A stretch of DNA of 64,000 nucleotides. Source: Phosphoribacter sp037045045 (GTDB lineage Bacteria > Actinomycetota > Actinomycetes > Actinomycetales > Dermatophilaceae). The stretch lies in contig JBAOHL010000005.1 in assembly GCA_037045045.1 (NCBI GenBank), forward strand, positions 682,001 through 746,000. Direction: 5' to 3'. The notes below the pieces were generated by a model. The model ran no database searches, was not told where the DNA came from, and worked only from the letters and a program-made list of their open reading frames with translations. This document shows, in pieces, positions 27,060 to 37,039 of this stretch; positions within the stretch are counted from its first letter, which is position 1, and the number at the start of each line of letters is the position of its first letter. The position numbers were made by a program, and so were the translations under genes.

Positions 27060-27467
27060 TCAGTCGTCGTGCCCGGCCTTGACCGCGAGGACCGGGCAGG
27101 TGGCGTCCAACAGGATCCGCTGAGCATTGGACCCGAGGATCAGCTTGCCCACCGGGGTTCGTCTGCGTAGCCCGATGACGATGAATTCGGCGTTCTCCGC
27201 CTCGGCGACCTCGATGAGATCCTCGGCCGGCTCGTTCCCCTTGACGAGCTGACGGACCTCGTGCTCCAAGCCGACGGCCTTGAGCTGGCGGTCGACACGT
27301 TCGAGCTCGGCCTCGAACTTGGCCGCCTCTTCTGGATCGAAGTCCTTGCCGCCCCGCTGTGAGTTGATGACGATGAGTTTCGTTTTGCGCAACTCACATT
27401 CGTCCGCTGCGCGTCGCAGCGCGGCTCGGCCCTCCCGGGTTGCGACGTATCCGACGACAACGGCCAC
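27060..27467 (-). CDS. Universal stress protein (UspA family)
   Basis: A single-domain, 135-residue Usp protein. I take GTG 27467 because AAGGAGG lies just upstream; the frame is open a further nine codons. The sequence begins VAVVVGYVATREGRAALRRA. It ends with the family segment IVIGLRRRTPVGKLILGSNAQRILLDATCPVLAV, quoted here in part: the G-x2-G-x9-G(S/T) ATP-binding pattern corresponds to GLRRRTPVGKLILGSNAQ. The function in this host is unknown. Confidence 0.9.
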   Translation of the reverse strand: MAVVVGYVATREGRAALRRAADECELRKTKLIVINSQRGGKDFDPEEAAKFEAELERVDRQLKAVGLEHEVRQLVKGNEPAEDLIEVAEAENAEFIVIGLRRRTPVGKLILGSNAQRILLDATCPVLAVKAGHDD

Positions 27468-27541
27468 CGTGTCCTCCTTCGCCCCCTGGCGCACATCTTC
27501 TTCCCCGCGACGCTACCGGATCGTGGCGTCGTTGGCGGTCA

Positions 27542-28669
27542 CTAGCGTAGAAGGTCACGCACGAGGCGCCCGACGGCGGGCACCTCGATGAGGAAGCCGT
27601 CGTGTCCATGGCGGGAATGGATGCCGTGCAGTTGGGCCCCGGCGATCCCGTCGCGCAGCTGTTCGGACTGGCTGCGCTGGTAGAGCCGGTCGCTGTCGAC
27701 GGCCACGACGGTGACCTGCGCCTTGATCCGGGCCAGCGCCGACGCGATTCCCCCGCGACCTCGGCCGAGGTCGTGGGAGTTCATCGCTTCGGTGAGGACG
27801 AGATACGAGTTCGCGTCGAAGCGGCGCTCGAGCTTGTCGGCGTGGTGATCCAGGTAGCTTTCGACGGCATACCGCCCAGCCGATCCGAGCGGGTCCTCGC
27901 CAGCCTGAGGAGCTCGGCCGAAGCGTTCGTCGAGCTCGAGGGCGCTGCGGTAGGTGATGTGGGCGATGCGCCGAGCCAGGCCCAAGCCGCGCACCGGCCG
28001 GCGGCCGGTGTCGTAATAGTCGCCGCTGGCGAAGTCGGGGTCGTCGCGGATCGCCAGCAGTTGCGGTTGCGACCAGGCGATCTGGTCGGCGGTCGCGGCC
28101 GCGGTGCTGGCCAAGACAGCGGCCCTCGTTACCTGCTCGGGATGAGTCACCGCCCATTCGAGTACCCGCATCCCGCCCATCGATCCGCCGATGACCAGCG
28201 CCCAGCGCTCGATGCCCAGAACGTCGGCGAGGCGCCGCTCCGCCTCGACCTGGTCGCGGATGGTCAGGAACGGGAATCTGCTGCCCCACCGCTGACCGTC
28301 CGGCGCGATCGAGGACGGCCCGGTGCTGCCCTGGCACCCACCCACGACGTTGGCGGCGACGACGAACAGCTGCTCGGTGTCGATGGCGTGCCGAGGGCCG
28401 ACGAGCCCATCCCACCAGCCCGGCGACGGGTGGCCCCGCCCGGCCGGACCGACGACGTGGCTGTCCCCGGTCAGGGCGTGCTCGACGAGGACGGCGTTCG
28501 CGCCATCCGGCGCCAGACGGCCCCACGTCTCGTACGCGAGGCGCAATGCGGGCAGTCGGCCCCCGCGCTCCAACTCCAGGGGGCCGATGTCGAGGAAGCG
28601 CCGGTCGCCGGGATCGTCCCCGTCGCTCCAGTAGCCCGTCGCCAACGGGGGATCGTCTGTGACGGTCAT
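27542..28669 (-). CDS. metX: Homoserine O-acetyltransferase MetX
   Basis: Alpha/beta-hydrolase enzyme that acetylates homoserine with acetyl-CoA, the first committed step of methionine synthesis. At 375 residues it is a normal length. The nucleophile elbow is GGSMGGMRVLEW. The catalytic Asp is in VVAVDSDRLY and the His in SRHGHDGF near the C-terminus. The LVEHALTGDSHVVGP oxyanion segment is also visible. A SAM-IV riboswitch precedes it, so it should be repressed when S-adenosylmethionine is plentiful. It works with MetY at 38.0-39.4 kb. Confidence 0.95.
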   Translation of the reverse strand: MTVTDDPPLATGYWSDGDDPGDRRFLDIGPLELERGGRLPALRLAYETWGRLAPDGANAVLVEHALTGDSHVVGPAGRGHPSPGWWDGLVGPRHAIDTEQLFVVAANVVGGCQGSTGPSSIAPDGQRWGSRFPFLTIRDQVEAERRLADVLGIERWALVIGGSMGGMRVLEWAVTHPEQVTRAAVLASTAAATADQIAWSQPQLLAIRDDPDFASGDYYDTGRRPVRGLGLARRIAHITYRSALELDERFGRAPQAGEDPLGSAGRYAVESYLDHHADKLERRFDANSYLVLTEAMNSHDLGRGRGGIASALARIKAQVTVVAVDSDRLYQRSQSEQLRDGIAGAQLHGIHSRHGHDGFLIEVPAVGRLVRDLLR

Positions 28670-28699
28670 CTGGGTGAGCTCCTCGGGTCGCGCTTGCCC

Positions 28700-28797
28700 G
28701 TGGCGGTCGCCCGGGCCGGGTCATCACCCGGGGCACCCCACGCGAGGAGGGTTGCCGCCCAGCAAGCCGGGGCTTGAACGCTGGAACTCATGACCTT
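28700..28797 (-). ncRNA. SAM-IV riboswitch controlling metX
   Basis: On the minus strand: GGTCATGAG at the 5' side, then CAAGCCCCGGCTTGCTGG, GGCAACCCTCC, GGGGTGCCCCGGGTGATGACC. These are the conserved P1-P4 and SAM-binding elements of the actinobacterial SAM-IV class. A further GC hairpin follows toward the gene. The same architecture occurs before metY. Ends are approximate. Confidence 0.88.
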
Positions 28798-28897
28798 CCC
28801 GAACTATATCCGCAGGGAGCGGACCCCGTCACGGCCCGGTCCGGGCGTTGGGCAGGCCCGCGTCGACGCAGCGGTGGTCACCTCGAGGCCATCATGG

Positions 28898-29953
28898 TCA
28901 GGCCGAGCGACCCGACTGCCCCGGTCGGATCGCCAGGTCGAGGAGGTGTTCGAGCAGGCAGGCGAGTCGGTAGTCCGGTGCGGCGGCGAGGGCGCGGTCC
29001 AGGGCCACTCGGGTGAGGGCTCCGTCGCCGAGCCACCAGGTCAACGAGGCAAGAACTGCGAGCACACCGGCGGCGTGCCCGTCGGGGAGCTGCCGAGCCA
29101 GCCAGCAGAGCCGCTCGACGAGCAGTCCGGAGGTGGCCGGTGCCCAGCCAGGCCCGAGAGCCGTGGCGACATCCGGCTGGGGCCAGCGAGCTCGGGCACG
29201 CTCGACGAGCTGGGGGTCGAAGGCGTCCACGTCGAGCGTCCCGGGGCAGAGCCAGGCGCAGAGCAGGTCGCGAAGGTGCCGATCGGTGAGGGACACCGCC
29301 AGCCGCGCCGCGGACGCAGCCGACGCGGGGGCCGCTGCGGCCGGGGTGGCGGGGTCCAGCAAGCGGCCCCAGTCGTCGATGGCCCGCCGCTGGAGGGTGT
29401 TGCCCCCGTCGAACGGGTCGAGGCGGGCGACCGCGTGCGCCACTCGGTCGGCGAGCGGTCCGGGTTCTAGGCTCACCCGAGCGGCCAACGCACCGCGGTC
29501 GGCGCTGGGTCGCCGACCGAACGCGACGAAGTCGGCAACCGCTGGCACCGCGTCATCGCTCGGCAATGCGATGCCCAGTTCGCGCTCGACGCGATCGGGA
29601 CGCTCGGGGAAATACACCCGCCCGTCGCGAACCACCATGAGTTCCGAGACCTCGAGGCCCGCCGATCGCAGCGAGTCGGCCAGCAGGCCGCCGGCCTGGG
29701 CACCGGTGCCGACCTGCGACTCGTACACGATGACGACGGCTGCCGTGCACCCGTCGCGGCGAACATGGTCGAGCATTCGGGCCGCGACCACACGGTCCTG
29801 GGCGGGCCCCGTCGGCAGGTCCACACGTTGGACGAGTCCGAGATGACGGCGGCGCAGCCCGACGAGCACGAGGCAGTCGTTGAGGCGGTACCCGAGCTGA
29901 TAGGGCAGCACCACCACGAGATCGAGCGGGGTTCGCACATGGATCACCGACAT
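28898..29953 (-). CDS. DUF4192 domain protein
   Basis: A 351-residue cytoplasmic protein of the actinobacterial DUF4192 family. It begins VIHVRTPLDLVVVLPYQLGY with the RLNDCLVLVGLR segment typical of the family start. A variable Ala-rich middle and a Leu-rich helical C-terminal half with WLGDGALTRVALDRAL follow. ATG 29953 is chosen from homologue-like starts; the frame is open further upstream. No function is known for the family. The 197 bp upstream hold no evident gene. Confidence 0.8.
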   Translation of the reverse strand: MSVIHVRTPLDLVVVLPYQLGYRLNDCLVLVGLRRRHLGLVQRVDLPTGPAQDRVVAARMLDHVRRDGCTAAVVIVYESQVGTGAQAGGLLADSLRSAGLEVSELMVVRDGRVYFPERPDRVERELGIALPSDDAVPAVADFVAFGRRPSADRGALAARVSLEPGPLADRVAHAVARLDPFDGGNTLQRRAIDDWGRLLDPATPAAAAPASAASAARLAVSLTDRHLRDLLCAWLCPGTLDVDAFDPQLVERARARWPQPDVATALGPGWAPATSGLLVERLCWLARQLPDGHAAGVLAVLASLTWWLGDGALTRVALDRALAAAPDYRLACLLEHLLDLAIRPGQSGRSA

Positions 29954-30150
29954 GCCGGCGATCCTTCTCCGGCGGCGCCACCGGACGGTATGCCGCGCTG
30001 GCGCACTGTGGATGGTGGGACGAGCGTCCAGCGGCCTGGGGACAAACGTCACCCGCGAGGCGCGAGGGGCGAATCTCCAGGCCTGCGAATCTCCACGCGC
30101 CGCGAGGACCTCCGCAGCACCGCGCGGGGACAGCTCGACCGCGCGAACGG

Positions 30151-30591
30151 CTACGACACGACGCGCGAGCGGACGGTCTGCGCCCCGGGCCGGTGGGCCC
30201 ACTCGGCGTTTGCGGCGTCCTGAGGTCCAGCCCAGTCGCGAGGGGTGACCGTGGCCCGTTCCCACGAGAGGAAGTCCTCGGTCGAGGTGACCAACGCCGC
30301 GGCCATCCACGTGAGCACCATGGCGTCGTCGGCCAACCCGAGCAGCGGCAGCACTGCCTCCGGCAGCAGGTCCACCGGGGAGATGACGTAGAGCAGCCCG
30401 GCGAGCAGGCCGGCCAGCGTCGAGCCGCGCACCCCGGCATACTCTCCGCGCATCGTCGCTCGGATCATCCGCGGGAACGCGGCCACCCGTTGCGACAGAC
30501 TCGCCGACCCGGGCCGCATCGCCGTGCGGACCGCCGACCCCAAGGTCACCAGCGCACCCCAGCGCGACCGACGCGCCCCCTGAGCCGTCAT
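30151..30591 (-). CDS. YkvA/DUF1232 family membrane protein
   Basis: A 146-residue protein with one clear hydrophobic stretch (LAGLLAGLLYVISPVDLLPEAVLPLLG, seen at about residues 59-85). The YVISPVDLLPE motif followed by LGLADDAMVL defines DUF1232. The role is unknown; the family is widespread and probably membrane-associated. Confidence 0.82.
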   Translation of the reverse strand: MTAQGARRSRWGALVTLGSAVRTAMRPGSASLSQRVAAFPRMIRATMRGEYAGVRGSTLAGLLAGLLYVISPVDLLPEAVLPLLGLADDAMVLTWMAAALVTSTEDFLSWERATVTPRDWAGPQDAANAEWAHRPGAQTVRSRVVS

Positions 30592-30690
30592 GGATCTTCC
30601 CCCATTCGATGCGGGCCTCGTGCCCGCACCTGACTCAACGCGCGCCGAGGCGCGGCGATTCCGCCGGGAGCGGGGGGCTGGGCGACCTCG

Positions 30691-31398
30691 TCAGGTCGAG
30701 GTCAGCGGGGGGAACTCCGTCCGGGCGTGTTCGGCGATCCGGGTCATGAGATAACCGTCGAGTCCAGCCCCGACCGCTCCACCGATCACCGGCACGGCCC
30801 GCCCGAATCGACTGAGCACCCCACGACCGAGCTGGGAGACCAGGCGGAATCCCACCGCCTTGTTGACGATCATCAGGGCCGAGTCGGGCAGACGGCGCGT
30901 GGCGAGGTCGGTGATCCGTCCCCCGGCGCCCAGTCCGGCTTTGTGCAACACGTCGTCGGCTTCCGCCCCGACGAGAGTGAGCAGCACCGCGGTGCGGATC
31001 TGGGCCTGCGTGAGGTTGTAGCCGCGGACCACGGCGATCGCCGCGACCATTCGGGTCGCCGTGAGATAGAACTCGATGACGTTCGCGGGCACGGCCACCG
31101 CCATGGTCACCAACCCGCCGAGCCCGGTGACGAACCCTCCGGCCACCCCGGTGGCCACATGCCGACGGACGATGGCGTTGACGGCGGCTTCGTCGGAGCG
31201 GGACTTCTCCCGGGCGCTCGCGGCCACGGCCTGGGCCGACTCGAACGGCCCGCGCCCGTCGATCCCCGCGTCGAGCAGCCGCTCGACGAGTGCCCCGGCC
31301 GCTCCGCCGGCGCCCCCTGCGCCACCGCTGGCGTCGCCGGCGCGCTCCAGCGCCGGCCGATTGTCGGCGTCGCGTCCCCTCGTCCGTCGACCCACCAC
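30691..31398 (-). CDS. EcsC family protein
   Basis: From GTG 31398 (GAGAGGA upstream) it has 235 residues; an open frame to 31497 adds a doubtful Arg-rich stretch. Features are an Ala/Gly-rich N-terminus, a Gly-rich hydrophobic stretch GFVTGLGGLVTMAVAVPAN and RMVAAIAVVRGYNLTQAQIR. A helical C-terminal part contains RAVPVIGGAVGAGLDGY. This matches the EcsC family, whose function is not known. Confidence 0.72.
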   Translation of the reverse strand: MVGRRTRGRDADNRPALERAGDASGGAGGAGGAAGALVERLLDAGIDGRGPFESAQAVAASAREKSRSDEAAVNAIVRRHVATGVAGGFVTGLGGLVTMAVAVPANVIEFYLTATRMVAAIAVVRGYNLTQAQIRTAVLLTLVGAEADDVLHKAGLGAGGRITDLATRRLPDSALMIVNKAVGFRLVSQLGRGVLSRFGRAVPVIGGAVGAGLDGYLMTRIAEHARTEFPPLTST

Positions 31399-31549
31399 GC
31401 TGGCGTCCTCTCGTCGGTGGCCACCGCGGCGGCCTCGGCGGGTTTCGGCGACACCCGAACCCTGCCGGCAACCTATCCCGAGACCAGTCTCGGGCACGCC
31501 GAACGGCTACCGCGATCCTTCCCGCGCCGGGCGGGCCGCGGTGCGAGGC

Positions 31550-32476
31550 TCAGCGCCCCGGCGGGTCTTCGTCATCGGCGACATTCTTGAGGAACGCCTC
31601 GATCTGGGCACCGAGTTCGTCCGCCGACGGCACCTGGGACAGGTCGGTGGCCAGCAGGCTGGGCCGCTCGCGGCCCTCCATGAACGAGTCGTATTGGTGC
31701 TCCAACGCGGCGACCACCCCACGGACCTCGTCGGCGTCCTCGAGCTCCTTGGCGATCTGCGCTCGACCCACCTCGGCCAGCGCTGCGAGCCCGGATCGCT
31801 CGAGTTCAAGCCCGGTGGCCCCGGCCAGCGCGTCCAACCCGACCAGCGCCGCATCGGCGTATTCCGCCTGGGCCAGGTAGTGCGGGACATGGACGGCGAA
31901 GCCCATGGCGTCGCGGCCGGATTCACCGAGCCGGTACTCCACGAGACTCGACAGACTGCCGGGCACCTGCACGGTGCCGAACACCGGCTCGTGGTCCCCG
32001 AGCAGCCGGGCGTCCGTGGCATGCGGGGTCACCCCGATCGGTCGGGTATGCGGAACGGCCATCGGTATGCCGTGCACGCTGACGGTCAACTCGACGCGGA
32101 GTTGCTCGACGAGTCCCAAGATTGCCGCCGAGACCCGCTCCCACTGGTAGTCCGGCTCCTCGCCGGCGAGCAGCAGGAAGGGGTGACCGCTCTGATCCAA
32201 GACCCGGTGCAGCCGCAGGGTCGGTTCGGCGAAGGCCGTCCAGCGGTCCTTGTCGAAGGTCATGGCCGGTCGGCGACCGCGGTAGTCGAGCAACTGGTCG
32301 ACATCGAAGCGGGCCACGACCGAGCCCTCGTGAGCATCGAGCAGGTGGCGGGTGAGCACCCGCTGGGTCCCGCCGGCGTCGATGAACCCCCCGAGGGAAA
32401 CGACGAGAACGGACGCCGACGCGGCATACGGGTCGACGTCGGTCTCGTACGTGTACAGCTGCCTCGGGTCCTGCAC
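31550..32476 (-). CDS. PAC2 family proteasome assembly chaperone-like protein
   Basis: A 308-residue PAC2-family protein. The GTG start has GAGGAAGG upstream. Typical segments are SVLVVSLGGFIDAGG, VARFDVDQLLDYRGRRP, HPFLLLAGEEPDYQWE and GIPMAVPHTRP. Homologues are conserved across proteasome-bearing actinobacteria, but a chaperone role in bacteria is unproven. The C-terminal 70 residues are acidic and helical. Confidence 0.88.
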   Translation of the reverse strand: MQDPRQLYTYETDVDPYAASASVLVVSLGGFIDAGGTQRVLTRHLLDAHEGSVVARFDVDQLLDYRGRRPAMTFDKDRWTAFAEPTLRLHRVLDQSGHPFLLLAGEEPDYQWERVSAAILGLVEQLRVELTVSVHGIPMAVPHTRPIGVTPHATDARLLGDHEPVFGTVQVPGSLSSLVEYRLGESGRDAMGFAVHVPHYLAQAEYADAALVGLDALAGATGLELERSGLAALAEVGRAQIAKELEDADEVRGVVAALEHQYDSFMEGRERPSLLATDLSQVPSADELGAQIEAFLKNVADDEDPPGR

Positions 32477-32681
32477 GGTGCAACCTTCCTCGCTCGCGCG
32501 TCGATGTCGTCACGTCAACGACCGGCGCGTGGAACGCATTCCGGGGCCGGGGCTCCTGGGGTCGCCTCCACGGTAGCGAGAGAAGCTGGGGAAGATGATG
32601 GGGCCCGCTGTTCGTTGCCCTGATGACCGCTCAGATCGCCATGGGCAGCCACCGCAGACCGTGCTTCGGGAGACGCCGCGG

Positions 32682-35600
32682 TCAGTCGCGAGAGACCGCG
32701 TCGATGGCCCGGTCGATCCGTTTGGCCGAGACGGGGTATGCCGTGCCGAGACCCTGCGCAAAGAGCGACACCCGAAGTTCCTCGATCATCCAGCCGATCG
32801 CCACGACGTCCGCACGTCCGCGCTGCGAGGGACGCAAGGTGTCGAGCAAGGCGGCATACCGGCGTTCGACGGCGAGCACCTCGTCGGTGCGCGCGCGGTC
32901 GCGGGCCAGGTCCGACGGCGCGCGTTCGAGTCGATGCGCGACGGCCCGCAGGTACCGGTCGAGGTCGGCAAGTCGGGACGCCCCGGTCTCGGCGACGAAC
33001 CCCGGCCGGATCAGCTCGGCCAGTTGGGCGCGGACGTCCGCGACGAGGTAGTCCAGAGCCGGTGCGGTGAGTTCGGCGAGGCGCCGCTGAACCTGCACAT
33101 GAGTGGCGAGTACGGGCTCGACGAGTCGGACGACCTGGACGAGGCGCGCGGCGGCGTGCAGTCGGACCGCCGCGAGCGCAGTGGCGAAGTCCGTGGCAGT
33201 CCGTGGCACGTGGTCGACGTGTTCAGCGACGACGGCATCGACCGCGGCCCCCAGCGCGTCGGCGAGCAGCGCCGGGACCGAGCCGTGCGGGTTGTGGCCG
33301 AGGGCGAGCTTCTGGGCGTTGGACAGGCGGGCCAGGACCTGACGCCATGGGGGTGTGCTGCCGACCAGGAGCAGTCGGCGGACCCCGAGCCGGTGCTCGG
33401 CATCGGCCTCGGCGCGCGTGGGCAGCACCCGCAGGGACACCGACTCCCCCTCGTCGACGAGGGCGGGGTAGCCGCGGACGAGTCGACCGCCGACAAGGGC
33501 CTCGTGCCGCTCGGGCAGGTCGCCGATCGTCCACTCCCGCAAGCCCGTTCGCTCGACGTCGCGGGCGGCGGCGGTGACCTGCCGGCGGACGGCCGGTGCC
33601 GCGGCCATCCGCAGCGCGCGCAGCGATCGCCCGCGGGCGACGACCCGACCGTCGGCGTCCTCGACGACGAACCCGACCACCAGGTGGGCCGGCACCCGCT
33701 CGACGTCCCAATCCTCGGGCCGGATCACGACGCCGTGGGTCTCGCGCAGCACCGCGGCGAGCACCTCGACCAGTGGCCCGTCGCCGGGCCCCAGACCCCG
33801 CTCCCCCATGGCACGCAACGTCGCGGCGGCATGCTCGGGCGCCGGGACGAGCAGGCGTCGCACCGGCTTGGGGAGGGACCGGATGAGAGCGGCGACGAGG
33901 TCCTCGCGCAGACCGGGCACCTGCCAGTCGAATCCCTCGTCGGTGAGCCGTTCGAGCACGTCGGTGCCGACGTGCACGCTCACCCCGTCATCGTCGGCGC
34001 CGGGCTCGAAGTGGTAGGTCACCGGCACGGTGATCTCGCCTTGGTGCCAGAGCGCCGGGAAGTCCTCGGCGTCGGCCTTCGTCGCGTCGGGCCGAAGGAG
34101 CAGGTCCTCGGTATAGGTGAGCAGGTCGGGGATGGCGCGCCGGGCGGTCTTCCACCACGTGTCGAAATGGCGGGCCGACACGACCTGTGCCGGAACCCGC
34201 GCGTCGAAGAACGCCTCGAGGGCCTCGTCGCCGACGAGCAGGTCCCGCCGGCGCGTGCGGGCCTGCTCGTCCGTCAGCCGCCCGACGAGGTCGGCGTTGG
34301 CCGCCACGAAGGCGTGCTGGGTGCGCCAGTCGCCCTCGACGAGGGCATGCCGGATGAACAGCTCGCGAGCGAGCACGGGGTCGACGGTGCCCAACCCGAC
34401 GGTGCGTCCGGCGACGAGGGGAACGCCGAAGAGGGTGACCCGCTCGTTGGCCACCGCGCTGCCCCGCCGCGCCGACCAGCGGGGCTCGGCATACTGCCGC
34501 TTGACGAGGTGGGCACCGAGTTCCTCGGCCCACAGCGGGTCGATCCGGGCGACGGTGCGCGCCCACAGCCTCGTCGTCTCGACGAGTTCCCCGGCCATGA
34601 CGAACTCCGGTGGTCGGCGCGCGAGGACCGACCCAGGCCAGATGGCGAACCGAGCGCCGCGGGGCCCGAGGTAGTCCCGCCGCAACTCGTCCCACGATCC
34701 GACGTGTCCGAGCAGGCCGGACAACAGGGCCCGGTGGACCGCGGTGAGGTCCGGCTCGCCGAGCCCCCCGCCACGCCCGACGTCATACCCGGCCGTCTTG
34801 GCGGCCTGGCGCAACTGGGCGACGAGGTCCTGCCACTCCCGCACCCGCAGGTAGTGCAGGTACTCGGCCTTGCACATCCGTCGAAAAGCACTGCTGGACA
34901 ACGCTTTCTGCTGATCCTGCAGATAGCGCCAGAGGTTGAGGTATGCCGTGAAGTCCGACCGTTCGTCGGCGAACCGTCGGTGCGCGGCTGCGGCAAGCTC
35001 GGGACGATCGACCGGGCGCTCGCGCGGGTCCTGGATCGAGAGCGCGGCGACGACGACGAGCACCTCGCGCAGGCAACCGAGCCGGTCGGCCTCGATGACC
35101 ATCCGGGCCAGCCGCGGGTCCAGCGGCAGCCGCGCCATGGTCCGCCCCGCCGCGGTGAGTCGGCGCGGCCCGGGGGTGGCGTCGAAGGCCTGGAGTTCTT
35201 CGAGCAACCGCACGCCATCGGCGATCCGCCGCCCGTCCGGCGGGTCGAGGAACGGGAAGGCCGCGACGTCGCCGAGGCCCAGGGTGGTCATCGCGAGAAT
35301 GACCGAGGCGAGGTTGGTGCGCAGGATCTCCGGCTCGGTGAAGGCCGGTCGGGCCAAGTAGTCCGGCTCGGCGTACAGCCGGACGCAGATCCCGTCGGCG
35401 AGCCGGCCGCACCGGCCGGATCGCTGACGGGCGCTGGCCTGCGAGATGGGTTCGATGGGCAGTCGTTGAACCTTGGTGCGCTGGCTGTAGCGGGAGATCC
35501 GGGCGGTGCCCGTGTCGACGACGTAGCGGATGCCCGGGACGGTGAGGGAGGTCTCGGCGACGTTCGTCGCCAGGACGATCCGACGACCCAGGTGCGGGGC

Positions 35601-36545
35601 GAAGACTCGGTGCTGCTCCGCGGCGGACAGCCGGCCGAAGAGCGGCAGCACCTCGGTGTCGGGCAGGCCGAGCCCGCCCAGCGCGTCGGCGGCGTCACGG
35701 ATCTCGCGCTCGCCGGAGAGGAACACGAGGATGTCGTGGTCGACGTCGCCCTCGTGGCCGCTCGCCTCGGTCCACAACTCCTCGACCGCCTCGCAGATCC
35801 CGCCGACCTGGTCCAGCTCGACCCGTCCGCTCGGCTCCTCGCGGACCAGGGGCCGGTACCGGATCTCCACGGGGAAGGTCCGCCCCGACACCTCGACAAC
35901 CGGGGCCGGGCGGCCGGCAGCGTCGGCGAAATGGGCGGCGAAGCGGTGCGGGTCGATGGTCGCCGAGGTGATGACGACCTTGAGGTCCGGTCGACTCGGC
36001 AACAGCGCCTTGAGGTAGCCGAGCAGGAAGTCGACGTTGAGACTACGTTCGTGGGCCTCGTCGACGACGATCGTGTCGTAGCGGCGCAACTGACGGTCGC
36101 GGTGCAACTCGGCGAGCAGGATGCCGTCGGTCATCACCTTGACGAGCGAATCGGCCCCGGTGTGGTCGACGAAGCGCACCTGGTAGCCGACGACGCCGCC
36201 GAGGTCGACACCGAGCTCGTCGGCCAGTCGTTCGGCGACCGCCCGGGCGGCGATCCGGCGGGGTTGAGTGTGGCCGATGGTGCCGCGGATGCCCCGGCCG
36301 AGTTCGAGCAGGATCTTCGGCAGCTGGGTGGTCTTGCCCGATCCGGTTTCGCCGGCGACGACGACGACCTGGTGATCGCGGATCGCCGCGGCGATCTCGT
36401 CGCGGCGATCCGCGATGGGCAGGTCCGGCGGATACGTGATGGCCGGAACGAGCGCCGCCCGGTGCGCGTAGCGCGCGGCGGCGGTCTGCCGGTGCGGCGG
36501 CGCCGCCGGGCCACGGCGGCGCCGGCGCGCCGGCTCGGTGGGCAT
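32682..36545 (-). CDS. hrpA: HrpA-type DEAH-box ATP-dependent helicase
   Basis: A very large (1287 residues) superfamily 2 helicase of the HrpA class, reported in E. coli to rescue collided ribosomes on mRNA. Walker A is GETGSGKT at residues 65-72 and DEAH is at 162-165. SATIDPHRFA (motif III) and QASARQRSGRCGR (motif VI) follow, then the ratchet/HA2 region, an OB-fold and the long C-terminal DUF3418 domain. The length agrees with full-length HrpA. The ATG at 36545 follows an Arg-rich context. It stands alone on its strand; no operon partner is evident. Confidence 0.94.
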   Translation of the reverse strand: MPTEPARRRRRGPAAPPHRQTAAARYAHRAALVPAITYPPDLPIADRRDEIAAAIRDHQVVVVAGETGSGKTTQLPKILLELGRGIRGTIGHTQPRRIAARAVAERLADELGVDLGGVVGYQVRFVDHTGADSLVKVMTDGILLAELHRDRQLRRYDTIVVDEAHERSLNVDFLLGYLKALLPSRPDLKVVITSATIDPHRFAAHFADAAGRPAPVVEVSGRTFPVEIRYRPLVREEPSGRVELDQVGGICEAVEELWTEASGHEGDVDHDILVFLSGEREIRDAADALGGLGLPDTEVLPLFGRLSAAEQHRVFAPHLGRRIVLATNVAETSLTVPGIRYVVDTGTARISRYSQRTKVQRLPIEPISQASARQRSGRCGRLADGICVRLYAEPDYLARPAFTEPEILRTNLASVILAMTTLGLGDVAAFPFLDPPDGRRIADGVRLLEELQAFDATPGPRRLTAAGRTMARLPLDPRLARMVIEADRLGCLREVLVVVAALSIQDPRERPVDRPELAAAAHRRFADERSDFTAYLNLWRYLQDQQKALSSSAFRRMCKAEYLHYLRVREWQDLVAQLRQAAKTAGYDVGRGGGLGEPDLTAVHRALLSGLLGHVGSWDELRRDYLGPRGARFAIWPGSVLARRPPEFVMAGELVETTRLWARTVARIDPLWAEELGAHLVKRQYAEPRWSARRGSAVANERVTLFGVPLVAGRTVGLGTVDPVLARELFIRHALVEGDWRTQHAFVAANADLVGRLTDEQARTRRRDLLVGDEALEAFFDARVPAQVVSARHFDTWWKTARRAIPDLLTYTEDLLLRPDATKADAEDFPALWHQGEITVPVTYHFEPGADDDGVSVHVGTDVLERLTDEGFDWQVPGLREDLVAALIRSLPKPVRRLLVPAPEHAAATLRAMGERGLGPGDGPLVEVLAAVLRETHGVVIRPEDWDVERVPAHLVVGFVVEDADGRVVARGRSLRALRMAAAPAVRRQVTAAARDVERTGLREWTIGDLPERHEALVGGRLVRGYPALVDEGESVSLRVLPTRAEADAEHRLGVRRLLLVGSTPPWRQVLARLSNAQKLALGHNPHGSVPALLADALGAAVDAVVAEHVDHVPRTATDFATALAAVRLHAAARLVQVVRLVEPVLATHVQVQRRLAELTAPALDYLVADVRAQLAELIRPGFVAETGASRLADLDRYLRAVAHRLERAPSDLARDRARTDEVLAVERRYAALLDTLRPSQRGRADVVAIGWMIEELRVSLFAQGLGTAYPVSAKRIDRAIDAVSRD

Positions 36546-36867
36546 CCCCCGAGGATAAGGGCGCTACGTGCTGACCCTGACCGGGCCGCCCGATCGGACG
36601 AGTGACCGGGCGAGTGGCCGGGCCAGCGGCGTCAGCCGACGGCGCCGACGAGTCGTCGGGCGGCGTCGAGGCCGACCGACTTCGCCGTGGCCGGGTCCGT
36701 GGCTGCCCGGTCTCGACGCCCTCGGCAGCTGGGGGCGAGTGGATCATCTCGCCCCCGACCGACGCCGAAGCGCGCCGCTGGAGCGAGCCGCCGTCGACCT
36801 CGCGCCCGACCGAGCGGTTCCCGTCGGCACGGCTGAGCTGGCTGGTCGGTCGCCAGCACGCGGAACA
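36546..36867. other. Spacer upstream of hrpA, no convincing gene
   Basis: The 322 bp between the hrpA start and the LuxR relic have open frames on both strands because of high GC, but none shows a recognisable domain or good codon pattern. It may hold the degraded 5' part of the LuxR-type gene and the hrpA promoter. Confidence 0.5.
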
Positions 36868-37039
36868 CGGCGCCGCACCGATGCGGTCCGGCGGGTGGCG
36901 ATCGCCGCCGGAGCGGGGTGGTCCAACCGGGAGGTCGCCGAGGGGCTGTTCCTCGGTCCGGACCGTGGACTCCCACCTCGCCTCGGTGTTCCGCAAGCTG
37001 GGAGTGCGCAACCGGACCGAGCTGGCCCTACGCCGGTGA
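36868..37039 (+). pseudogene. Frameshifted remnant of a LuxR-type HTH regulator
   Basis: A LuxR C-terminal helix-turn-helix is split over two frames. The first helices read VRRVAIAAGAGWSNREVAEGLFL in one frame (about 36892-36953). The recognition helix and end read VRTVDSHLASVFRKLGVRNRTELALRR in the next (36957-37037); both are quoted only as landmarks from separate frames. The break at 36951-36956 is explained by loss of 2 bp (CTCTCGGTC to CTCGGTC). The upstream sensor part is not recognisable. The end overlaps pfkB by 12 bp. Confidence 0.75.

Noticed and set aside
32595..36605. 1336-codon plus-strand open frame opposite hrpA
   Set aside because: The minus strand carries an unmistakable full-length HrpA; the other strand has no motif.
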